Positions 7,457 to 13,876 of a stretch of 64,000 bases of DNA are shown here, in pieces. The stretch is from contig JAFVQU010000013.1 of NCBI GenBank assembly GCA_017504625.1, positions 1 to 64,000 of the forward strand, read 5' to 3'. This stretch comes from Clostridia bacterium (GTDB lineage Bacteria; Bacillota; Clostridia; Oscillospirales; CAG-272). Below the pieces are notes generated by a model. It saw only the letters and a list, made by a program, of their open reading frames with translations, was not told the DNA's origin and ran no database searches. Positions within the stretch are counted from its first letter, which is position 1, and each line of letters begins with the position of its first letter. The translations under genes and the position numbers were made by a program.

Positions 7457-9718
7457 ATGTCTGCATTTATCAAGGCTATACCCGTATGGCTCAAAAATCG
7501 ACGACACGATGCCAATCTTCAGGTTGGCTTCAGATGCGATTTTCTTGCCCCCAAAAACCAAAAATACACTTTGCGCTTATGTGGATCGACACTTTACCGA
7601 ATTTTTCTGAACGGTGAGTTTGTCGGCTACGGCCCCGCGCGTGCAGGTCACGGGTATATGAGGATCGACACAATATCTCTTGACGTCAGAGCGGGTGAAA
7701 ACAAGCTTGCGATTGAGGTTGCAGGCTACAACTGCGCGTGTTTTTACACCTTAAATATTCCCTCCTTCCTTTCTGCAGAGGTGCTATTGGACGGTGATGT
7801 GATCGCATATACGGGACGCGATTTTTCAGCTCTCCCGCTTGACAGCTTGCGCAAGCGCGTTGTTTTTCGCTACAGCTTCCAAAGACCGTACACAGAGGTA
7901 TGGGATTATACCGACAAGGCGCTTTCGGATTGGAAAACATCTGACACACTGACCTTTTTTCCGGTCAAAGCATTTCAGATCGCCGAAAGATTCATCGAAC
8001 GTACCACTGCATACCCAAAATATGAGATCAGGAAGGCTTCTGAGATAGCGAAAAGCGGCATTACCGAAAAAGAACCCTTTGATAAAAATTACTATCTTGA
8101 CCGCAGAATCAAGGGCATATCCAACACGTTTTGCGGATTCTATCCCGATGACATCAGAGAACGTCCCGTCGAGGAAATAAGCTGTACCTACAAGCCTACA
8201 AAATTCTGCCGCGCGGCAGCACCTTTCACGCTCAATTACGGCAATTACGTTATTTATCGCCTCACATGCAACAGCACAGGCTTTATCAGAGCGAAATTCA
8301 AAGTAAAAGAAAAGGCTACCGTCTATCTCACCTACTCTGAAGTCCTGCGCGGTGAGCATCTCTACCGCGACAGTCAGGTCAGCAATATTATAAAGCTCAC
8401 CTATCTACCCGGCGAGTACGAATTTGAAAGCTTTGAGGCATACACATTTCAGTATATCTGCGCGCAAGTGACCGAGGGTGAGGTGGAAATAGGCGAAGTT
8501 GGCGTGCGTGAATACTGCTATCCGCACTGCGAAAACATTAAATTCAGCTCCGATGACGAAAATCTTAACAAAATCTTCGCCGCAGCGATAGAAACCTTCC
8601 GTCAGAACACCCTTGACGTATTTATGGATTGTCCCTCGCGTGAGCGCGCGGGCTGGCTCTGTGACAGCTTTTTCACTGCGCAATCCGAGCAATATTTCGT
8701 CGGAAACAGCGACGTAGAAACCGCCTTTATAGACAACTTCGTAATGGCAGAGGAATTTCCAAGTGCGCCTGAAGGAATTTTGCCGATGTGCTACCCTGCC
8801 GACATTCTTGACGGCAACCATATTCCGCAGTGGAATATGTGGCTTATGATCGAGCTTGAGCAATTCTTCAAGAGAACTCGTGCGGATAAAGAAAAATACC
8901 GCAGGATCTGCTACGATTTCCTTGACTACATAATGCAGTTCAGAAATGCCGACGGTTTGCTTGAAAAAGTTCCCGGCTGGAATTTTGTCGAATGGTCGAT
9001 GGCAAACAAGTGGGTGCAGGACGTAAATTACCCCTCGAATATGCTCTTTTCAAAGTGCTGCCGCGTGATCGGTGAGATCTACGGCGACGATGAGCTCATC
9101 GCATACTCAAAAACACTCCGCGAGAAAATAATCGAGCAATCCTTTAACGGTGAATTCTTTATCGACAACTCGATCCGTCGCGACGACGGAAGACTTGAGC
9201 TTACGAGTAATATCTCCGAGGCGGGACAGTATTACGCATTTTTCACGGGCGTTGCAGATCGCGACGATCCCCGATTTGCCGAATATTACAAGACCGTACT
9301 TTACAATCTCGGTCCCGATATGGACAGAGAAAAATACAAGATCGAGCCCGCAAAGCCCTTTATCGGCAACTATTTACGAATGGAGCTTCTCCTCCGTTGG
9401 CAGAAATATGATGAGATACTCGACCAGATTAAAAAATTCTTCACGAAGATGGCAGACATCACGGGAACGCTCTGGGAGCACGACGCCGATTGGGCAAGCA
9501 CCTGCCACGGTTTTGCCTCCTTTGCAGCAGTTGCGATCACACGCGCAATCTGCGGTATCAAGTGGATAGATAATAAGGACAAAATCCTTTATGTCGACAA
9601 GTGTCACGCCAAAAACTATAACGGCGTCTTTGACCTCAAATGCGGAATTACCGTTACCGTCAAGAACGGTGAGAGAAGCATTGAAAATCGAGGAGAATGG
9701 AAAATAATCGAAAAATAA
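7457..9718 (+). CDS. GH78-like alpha-L-rhamnosidase family protein
   Basis: The product has 753 residues from ATG 7457, placed 10 bases after GGAAGG; an in-frame GTG at 7439 lies before that site and is rejected. There is no signal peptide, so it is cytoplasmic. The N-terminal ~340 residues are beta-rich, with a sugar-binding-like LNGEFVGYGPARAGHGYMRID stretch near 50. A helical (alpha/alpha)6 catalytic part follows, with FMDCPSRERAGWLCDSFF (about 390-407), the GH78 active-site block with acidic residues, and later WNFVEWSMANKW. GH78 enzymes release L-rhamnose from glycosides or pectic oligosaccharides. An intracellular enzyme would act on imported oligosaccharides. The actual sugar is inferred. 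It is a single-gene unit with its own promoter and terminator. Confidence 0.75.
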   Translation: MSAFIKAIPVWLKNRRHDANLQVGFRCDFLAPKNQKYTLRLCGSTLYRIFLNGEFVGYGPARAGHGYMRIDTISLDVRAGENKLAIEVAGYNCACFYTLNIPSFLSAEVLLDGDVIAYTGRDFSALPLDSLRKRVVFRYSFQRPYTEVWDYTDKALSDWKTSDTLTFFPVKAFQIAERFIERTTAYPKYEIRKASEIAKSGITEKEPFDKNYYLDRRIKGISNTFCGFYPDDIRERPVEEISCTYKPTKFCRAAAPFTLNYGNYVIYRLTCNSTGFIRAKFKVKEKATVYLTYSEVLRGEHLYRDSQVSNIIKLTYLPGEYEFESFEAYTFQYICAQVTEGEVEIGEVGVREYCYPHCENIKFSSDDENLNKIFAAAIETFRQNTLDVFMDCPSRERAGWLCDSFFTAQSEQYFVGNSDVETAFIDNFVMAEEFPSAPEGILPMCYPADILDGNHIPQWNMWLMIELEQFFKRTRADKEKYRRICYDFLDYIMQFRNADGLLEKVPGWNFVEWSMANKWVQDVNYPSNMLFSKCCRVIGEIYGDDELIAYSKTLREKIIEQSFNGEFFIDNSIRRDDGRLELTSNISEAGQYYAFFTGVADRDDPRFAEYYKTVLYNLGPDMDREKYKIEPAKPFIGNYLRMELLLRWQKYDEILDQIKKFFTKMADITGTLWEHDADWASTCHGFASFAAVAITRAICGIKWIDNKDKILYVDKCHAKNYNGVFDLKCGITVTVKNGERSIENRGEWKIIEK

Positions 9719-9724
9719 CAAATA

Positions 9725-9758
9725 ACAAAAAAGAGGGAGGCTTAGCCTCCCTTATTTT
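9725..9758. terminator. Bidirectional terminator
   Basis: AGGGAGGC (9734-9741) and GCCTCCCT (9745-9752) form an 8-bp stem flanked by A-rich and T-rich runs. It serves the GH78-like gene on plus and the RHH gene on minus, overlapping the latter's end. Confidence 0.75.
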
Positions 9759-9940
9759 TCTTCGTTGCTTGGAAATTCAATAGTCCCCTCGCTCTTTTCA
9801 AAATCCTTGATCGCCTGTCTGATAAGATAAAGGATCTCTCCGTTTGCAGAGCGTCCGTAATATTTGGAAATATAATGCAATTTGTAGTGTAATTCGGGAT
9901 CAATTTCAATTCCGAGGTGCTTGTTATTCTTGTTTCTCAT
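9752..9940 (-). CDS. Ribbon-helix-helix DNA-binding protein (Arc-like)
   Basis: A 62-residue protein from ATG 9940, preceded by GGGGGAG; a TTG 15 bases upstream overlaps that site and is rejected. The sequence LGIEIDPELHYKLHYISKYYGRSANGEILYLIRQAIKDFEK is a short beta-strand followed by two helices, typical of ribbon-helix-helix repressors and of antitoxins. It is divergent from the SLOG gene. The space between them carries two related sites (9961-9975, 10008-10028), the likely operators. It probably regulates itself and the SLOG gene. A toxin-antitoxin role is possible, but the neighbour is not a known toxin. Confidence 0.75.
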   Translation of the reverse strand: MRNKNNKHLGIEIDPELHYKLHYISKYYGRSANGEILYLIRQAIKDFEKSEGTIEFPSNEEK

Positions 9941-9960
9941 ATTTTTCTCCCCCAAAAAAT

Positions 9961-10028
9961 CTTAATTCAAGTATATTTTAAGATTATTTTGTGGTATAAT
10001 GTTGTCAGTATACTTGATTTAAGTATAC
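9961..10028. promoter_or_regulatory. Two operator-like sites between the RHH and SLOG genes
   Basis: Site 2 (10008-10028) is a palindrome with arms GTATACTT and AAGTATAC around GATTT. Site 1 (9961-9975) is CTTAATTCAAGTATA, sharing the core CTT-RATTY-AAGTATA with site 2. Between them is an extended -10 promoter, TGGTATAAT (9992-10000), facing the SLOG gene without a good -35. Site 2 covers the expected transcription start, so a bound repressor would block it. Confidence 0.6.
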
Positions 10029-10051
10029 AAAATTTGGAACGGAGAAGAAAA

Positions 10052-10384
10052 ATGAAGATTGCAATTATAGGTTCAAGAAACGTTAACGTATCCGATATAG
10101 ACAAATATCTGCCGCCCGAATGCTCTGAGATAGTTTCAGGAGGGGCAAAGGGTGTTGATACCTGCGCGGCGGATTTCGCACTCAAAAACAATATAAAACT
10201 GACCGTATTTCTGCCCGAATATAAAAAATACGGTCGCGCCGCGCCAATCGTGAGGAACAGGCAGATAGTTGATTACTCTGACCTGGTTATAGCCTTTTGG
10301 GACGGTAGCTCAAAAGGTACGCTTTCAGTAATAAAATATTGTCAAAAATCCGAAACTCCTTGTAAAATAATCCTTACACAATAA
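10052..10384 (+). CDS. SLOG / DUF2493-type nucleotide-binding protein
   Basis: A 110-residue protein from ATG 10052, after a GGAACGGAG site; a longer in-frame extension from 9917 runs through the promoter and is rejected. It is one Rossmann-like domain: IAIIGSRNV at the start, IVSGGAKGVDTCAADFA (about 30-46), then YGRAAPIVRNRQIVDYSDLVIAFWDGSSKGT (about 61-91). This pattern belongs to the SLOG superfamily (DprA / LOG / TIR-associated), in which such domains bind nucleotides or nucleotide-derived ligands. It is a stand-alone domain with a divergent ribbon-helix-helix regulator. The ligand and role are unknown; a nucleotide-sensing or hydrolysing function is inferred. Confidence 0.75.
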   Translation: MKIAIIGSRNVNVSDIDKYLPPECSEIVSGGAKGVDTCAADFALKNNIKLTVFLPEYKKYGRAAPIVRNRQIVDYSDLVIAFWDGSSKGTLSVIKYCQKSETPCKIILTQ

Positions 10385-10411
10385 GCTATTTCCAAAATTG
10401 CTTGAAATCTA

Positions 10412-10440
10412 TTGACAACTTTGACTTTTGGTGCTATACT
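10412..10440 (+). promoter_or_regulatory. Promoter of trpB2-DUF362
   Basis: TTGACA (10412-10417) and TATACT (10435-10440) with a 17-base spacer. Transcription would start near 10447, giving a leader of about 158 bases before the ATG at 10605. Confidence 0.8.
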
Positions 10441-10446
10441 GTTAAC

Positions 10447-10604
10447 ATCTTTAACATGCTAAAGTGTGCCATATACAAAATCGTCCTGCGATCATGCGCA
10501 GAGTGCCGCCACAATATACGAATCGGCAGCTTCCGTCCCCGCGTTATTGCAGAGGGGCGGTATTATGTTTTTATGGCAAAATTATGCAAACGAGGTGCCC
10601 CTTT
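10447..10604 (+). promoter_or_regulatory. Structured leader with alternative hairpins, possible riboswitch
   Basis: Hairpins visible in order: CTGCG/CGCAG (10486-10501) and TGCCG/CGGCA (10504-10528). Next come two mutually exclusive pairings: CCGTCCCC (10533-10540) with GGGGCGG (10554-10560), or AGAGGGGC (10551-10558) with GCCCCTTT (10597-10604). The second covers the gap between the GAGGTG ribosome binding site and the AUG. This switch layout would control translation. There is no T-box sequence and no TRAP-type GAG repeat series. I do not recognise it as a known class. Confidence 0.5.
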
Positions 10605-11984
10605 ATGTCAGACAAGAACCGGATCCCCTATAAAATATATATTGAAGAGAGCGAGATGCCTTCCGCGTGGTACAATCTTCGCGCGGATATGATAAACAAG
10701 CCCGCGCCGCTTCTTCACCCCGAAACACACGAGAAAATGACCGCAAAGGATCTAGCAGGCGTATTCTGCGACGAGCTTATAGCTCAGGAGCTTGACGACA
10801 CGACGGCTTACTTCCCCATTCCCGAGGAGATCCGCAATTTCTATAAAATGTACCGCCCCGCGCCTCTCGTCCGAGCTTACTGCCTTGAGGAAAAGCTCGG
10901 CACGCCCGCAAAAATATACTATAAATTTGAAGGTAACAACACAAGCGGGAGCCACAAGCTCAATTCTGCGATCGCGCAGGCATATTACGCAAAAAATCAA
11001 GGTCTTGTAGGCGTTACCACCGAAACGGGAGCAGGTCAGTGGGGTACGGCTCTCTCGATGGCATGCTCTTATCTCGGACTTGACTGCAAGGTCTATATGG
11101 TTAAATGCTCTTACGAGCAAAAGCCACATCGCCGCGAGGTAATGAGAACATACGGCGCATCGGTCACTCCCTCGCCCTCAACCGAAACCAAGATAGGAAG
11201 AAAGATACTTGCCGAGCATCCCGACACGGTGGGAAGCCTTGGATGTGCTATCAGTGAGGCGGTTGAAACCGCAACGAATACCGAGGGTTACCGCTACGTG
11301 CTCGGAAGCGTGCTAAATCAGGTAATGCTCCATCAGTCAATTATCGGTCTTGAAACAAAGATCGCGCTTGACAAATATAACATAAAGCCCGACGTTATCA
11401 TCGGTTGCGCGGGCGGCGGCTCAAATCTCGGCGGTCTTATCGCTCCCTTTATGGGCGAAAAGATACGCGGAGAGGCAAACTACCGCTTTATCGCCGTCGA
11501 GCCCGAATCCTGCCCTAGCTTTACTCGTGGCAAATATGCCTACGACTATTGCGATACGGGTATGGTATGTCCTCTCTCCAAGATGTACACGCTCGGATCA
11601 TCCTTTATGCCTGCGGCAACGCACGCTGGGGGACTTCGCTACCACGGAATGAACTCAACTCTCTCCCAGCTGTACGCGGACGGTCTTATGGAGGCTACTA
11701 CGGTCAAGCAGACCGAGGTCTTTGCCGCCGCAGAGGAATTTGCGCGCGTTGAAGGTATCCTCCCCGCACCCGAATCAAGCCACGCGATCAAGGTCGCGCT
11801 TGATATTGCAAAGGAATGTGTCAAGACGGGCGAAGAAAAGACGATCGTGTTTGGTCTTACCGGCACGGGATATTTCGACATGATGTCCTACGAAAAATTC
11901 CACGACGGAAGAATGGTAGATTCAGCCCCCTCCGACGAAGACATTGAAAAGGCATTTTCCAAGCTTCCACACGTGAACGAATAA
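10605..11984 (+). CDS. trpB: Tryptophan synthase beta chain, TrpB2 type
   Basis: The product has 459 residues from ATG 10605, seven bases after GAGGTG; upstream in-frame starts lie in the leader and are rejected. It catalyses PLP-dependent condensation of indole with serine. Seen: FEGNNTSGSHKLNSA with the PLP lysine (about 110-124), TTETGAGQWGTALS (about 140), and GCAGGGSNLGG binding the cofactor phosphate (about 270). The length and the extended N-terminus are those of the TrpB2 subfamily, which usually acts without TrpA. No trpA or other trp gene is near. It is followed after 19 bases by the DUF362-ferredoxin gene. It may salvage free indole or use another nucleophile; that is inference. 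Confidence 0.88.
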   Translation: MSDKNRIPYKIYIEESEMPSAWYNLRADMINKPAPLLHPETHEKMTAKDLAGVFCDELIAQELDDTTAYFPIPEEIRNFYKMYRPAPLVRAYCLEEKLGTPAKIYYKFEGNNTSGSHKLNSAIAQAYYAKNQGLVGVTTETGAGQWGTALSMACSYLGLDCKVYMVKCSYEQKPHRREVMRTYGASVTPSPSTETKIGRKILAEHPDTVGSLGCAISEAVETATNTEGYRYVLGSVLNQVMLHQSIIGLETKIALDKYNIKPDVIIGCAGGGSNLGGLIAPFMGEKIRGEANYRFIAVEPESCPSFTRGKYAYDYCDTGMVCPLSKMYTLGSSFMPAATHAGGLRYHGMNSTLSQLYADGLMEATTVKQTEVFAAAEEFARVEGILPAPESSHAIKVALDIAKECVKTGEEKTIVFGLTGTGYFDMMSYEKFHDGRMVDSAPSDEDIEKAFSKLPHVNE

Positions 11985-12003
11985 TTAAAAGGATGATTTC
12001 ACC

Positions 12004-13149
12004 ATGTCAGAATTTGACGTTTCAATAGTTCCCTGCTTCTCATACGATGAGGACGAGGTCAGCTCCGCACTCAAAAATCTGTTTGATTCTATTGGCGGGC
12101 TTGACTGGGTAGAACAAGGCATGAGAGTTGCCATCAAGGCAAATCTCGTCACCTTTGCAAAGCCCGAAGAGGCAGTAACGACACATCCCGCGCTTATCTG
12201 CGCGCTTATCAAGCTTTTGCGTGAGCGCGGCGCATCAGTCGTGGTCGGCGATAGCCCGGGTGGACTTTATAACGCCGCATTTCTCAATAAAGTATACAGC
12301 GTATGCGGTCTTACGGCGGTTGAGGCGGCGGGCGGCGAATTAAACCGCGATTTCGGTCAATCGGAAGCGAGGTTTGAAGATGCCAAGGTAGCGCGCGACT
12401 TTCTCTACACCTCGTACCTCGACAACTGCGATGCTATAGTAAACTTCTGCAAGCTGAAAACTCACGGAATGATGGGTATGAGCGCCGCGGCGAAAAATAT
12501 GTTTGGCGTTATTCCCGGCACAATCAAGCCCGAATACCACTTTCGTTTTCCAAATCCCGCGGATTTTGCGCGTATGATAGTCGATATCGACGAATATTTC
12601 GCACCCAAGATGAAGCTTTGCATAGCCGACGCGATAGTCGGAATGGAGGGCAACGGCCCGACGCAGGGCACGCCGCGCAAGATAGGCGCGATCCTCGCAT
12701 CAACCTCACCCCACAAGCTCGATCTTGCCGCCTCAAAGCTTATCGGACTTTCGACAGACGAGATCCCCACGCTCGGCGCGGCGCGTGAGCGCGGACTTAT
12801 ACCCGATAGCGTTGACGATCTAAATATTTGCGGGGACATCGACTCGCTCGTAATAAACGACTACAAAAACATCGCGGTAAAAAGCAGCTTGCTCTTTGAT
12901 AGCAAGTCAAAGCTTTTCGGCAAAGTTGCAAAACGCGTGCTTGAGGCAAAGCCCTACGTTGTCAAAAAGGAATGCAAGGGATGTAAAAAATGTAAAGAGA
13001 TCTGCCCCGCGCAAGCCATTACAATGGTTGACGGCAAGCCCATGATCGACCGCAAAAAATGCATCAAGTGCTTCTGTTGTCAGGAATTCTGTCCATTTGG
13101 CGCAATGAAGGTGCACAGAACGCTTCTTGCAAAGATTTTGACAAAATAA
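12004..13149 (+). CDS. DUF362 protein with two 4Fe-4S clusters
   Basis: The product has 381 residues. The first ~300 are a DUF362 domain (MRVAIKANLVTFAKPEEAVTTHPALICALIKLL, VVVGDSPGG, KLKTHGMMGMSAAAKNMFGVIPG). The C-terminus is a bacterial ferredoxin domain with two cysteine sets, CKGCKKCKEICP (about 323-334) and CIKCFCCQEFCP (about 352-363), which should ligate two 4Fe-4S clusters. Proteins of this layout are common in anaerobes and thought to be redox enzymes or electron carriers; the substrate is unknown. The ATG follows AAAGGATG. It shares the transcript of trpB2 (19-base gap), which hints at a linked reaction. A hairpin at 13169-13212 probably ends the unit. Confidence 0.8.
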   Translation: MSEFDVSIVPCFSYDEDEVSSALKNLFDSIGGLDWVEQGMRVAIKANLVTFAKPEEAVTTHPALICALIKLLRERGASVVVGDSPGGLYNAAFLNKVYSVCGLTAVEAAGGELNRDFGQSEARFEDAKVARDFLYTSYLDNCDAIVNFCKLKTHGMMGMSAAAKNMFGVIPGTIKPEYHFRFPNPADFARMIVDIDEYFAPKMKLCIADAIVGMEGNGPTQGTPRKIGAILASTSPHKLDLAASKLIGLSTDEIPTLGAARERGLIPDSVDDLNICGDIDSLVINDYKNIAVKSSLLFDSKSKLFGKVAKRVLEAKPYVVKKECKGCKKCKEICPAQAITMVDGKPMIDRKKCIKCFCCQEFCPFGAMKVHRTLLAKILTK

Positions 13150-13168
13150 GCCGGAAAATCAATAAAAC

Positions 13169-13212
13169 AAACGAGAAAGACGCGGATTTCAAATCCAATT
13201 CTTCCTCGTTTT
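13169..13212 (+). terminator. Probable terminator after the DUF362 gene
   Basis: AACGAG-AAAGA and TCTT-CCTCGTT can pair with one mismatch around an inner GGATTT/AAATCC hairpin, followed by five Ts. It is weaker than its neighbours. Confidence 0.5.
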
Positions 13213-13275
13213 TGCTTATTTTACAATGCTTTTCATCACTTAAACAAAATTTTTCAAAAAAAATAGAGAAAACTA

Positions 13276-13304
13276 TTGACAAAGGAATGCCTTTGTGATA
13301 TAAT
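13276..13304 (+). promoter_or_regulatory. Promoter of the tRNA operon
   Basis: Perfect TTGACA (13276-13281) and TATAAT (13299-13304) with a 17-base spacer, about 40 bases before the first tRNA. Confidence 0.8.
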
Positions 13305-13345
13305 ATTCAAGCGTTCGACGTAAAAAATCGGATGAATTTAAATAT

Positions 13346-13422
13346 GGCGGAATAGCTCAGTTGGCTAGAGCGCTCGGTTCATACCCGAATGGTCGTTGGT
13401 TCAAGTCCGACTTCCGCTACCA
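13346..13422 (+). tRNA. tRNA with CAT anticodon (Met, elongator-like)
   Basis: A 77-base cloverleaf with encoded CCA: acceptor GGCGGAA / TTCCGCT, D-arm GCTC...GAGC, anticodon loop TTCATAC and T-arm GTTGG-TTCAAGT-CCGAC. The anticodon stem lacks the three G-C pairs of an initiator, so it is elongator tRNA-Met. An Ile2 tRNA with modified C34 cannot be excluded by sequence alone. It is co-transcribed with the tRNA-Glu 24 bases downstream. Confidence 0.85.
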
Positions 13423-13446
13423 AATATCCGCAATAGCGGATATTTC

Positions 13447-13521
13447 GGCCCGTTGGTCAAGCGGTTAAGACACGGCCCTTTCACGGCTGTAACATGGGTT
13501 CGATTCCCGTACGGGTCACCA
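13447..13521 (+). tRNA. tRNA-Glu (TTC)
   Basis: A 75-base cloverleaf with encoded CCA: acceptor GGCCCGT / ACGGGTC, anticodon loop CTTTCAC reading TTC, T-arm GGGTTCGATTCCCG. Its 3' end recurs 132 bases downstream (13628-13653), and in a worn form again 131 bases on (13759-13770). Confidence 0.93.
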
Positions 13522-13528
13522 CAAACAA

Positions 13529-13557
13529 AGAAGGAGTAGCAATGCTACTTCTTTTTT
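13529..13557 (+). terminator. Terminator of the tRNA operon
   Basis: GGAGTAGC and GCTACTTC form the stem around AAT, followed by six Ts. It is the first of three related hairpins after each tRNA-Glu-like unit. Confidence 0.8.
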
Positions 13558-13563
13558 GTTTTT

Positions 13564-13694
13564 GATAATTCGTATGTGGCGGCAGAGAAATGACATTGCC
13601 AAAATTTGCTCGCAAATTTTGTGTAAAGGTTCTGATTCCCGTACGGGTCACCAAAAAAGGAAGAGTAGCACATCGTGCTACTCTTTCTTTTTTG
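13564..13694 (+). repeat. First decayed tRNA-Glu 3'-end / terminator unit
   Basis: Bases 13628-13653 repeat the last ~26 bases of tRNA-Glu almost exactly (GGTTC-T-GATTCCCGTACGGGTCACCA, one inserted T). A related terminator (13659-13694, stem GAGTAGCAC / GTGCTACTC) follows, as after the real gene. The tRNA 5' part is replaced by sequence with an AAATTTGCTCGCAAATTT hairpin, so no functional tRNA is possible. The spacing to the real gene is 132 bases. Confidence 0.7.
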
Positions 13695-13875
13695 CTTTAT
13701 TCATACGGATGGCAAAGAAACGTCATTGATTCAAATTTGCTTTCAAATTTGAATTAAAGGTTCAGATTCCTACGTTCGCTTCGCTCACTAACCGAGTTTT
13801 GCTTCGCAAAACTTCGCCGTACTGATCATCAGAAACAAAAGAGGAGTAGCAACGCTACTCCTCTTTTGTTTTTCA
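13694..13875 (+). repeat. Second, more decayed tRNA-Glu 3'-end / terminator unit
   Basis: The 5' part parallels the preceding unit (ATTC-RTAYG, GGCARAGAAA, CATTG, an AAATTTGCT-TTCAAATTT hairpin, then TTAAAGGTTC-GATTCC) at a period of about 130 bases. The tRNA 3' end survives only as GGTTCAGATTCC (13759-13770). An unrelated stretch with a GTTTTGCTTCGCAAAAC palindrome follows, then a third terminator (13840-13872, stem GAGGAGTAGC / GCTACTCCTC). That last hairpin also serves the minus-strand pyrophosphatase gene. Confidence 0.65.
13840..13872. terminator. Bidirectional terminator
   Basis: AAAAGAGGAGTAGC and GCTACTCCTCTTTT form a long stem with a short AAC loop, flanked by A and T runs on both sides. 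It closes the long minus-strand operon that ends with the pyrophosphatase gene. Confidence 0.8.
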
Positions 13876-13876
13876 A

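Noticed and set aside
10464..10604. N-terminal extension of TrpB2 from an upstream in-frame codon
   Set aside because: The extra residues are Cys/Arg/Pro-rich and unlike the family; the region is a structured leader and GAGGTG directs the ATG at 10605.
13522..13875. CRISPR-like array after the tRNAs
   Set aside because: Only three imperfect units, each carrying tRNA 3'-end sequence and a terminator; no constant repeat with unique spacers.
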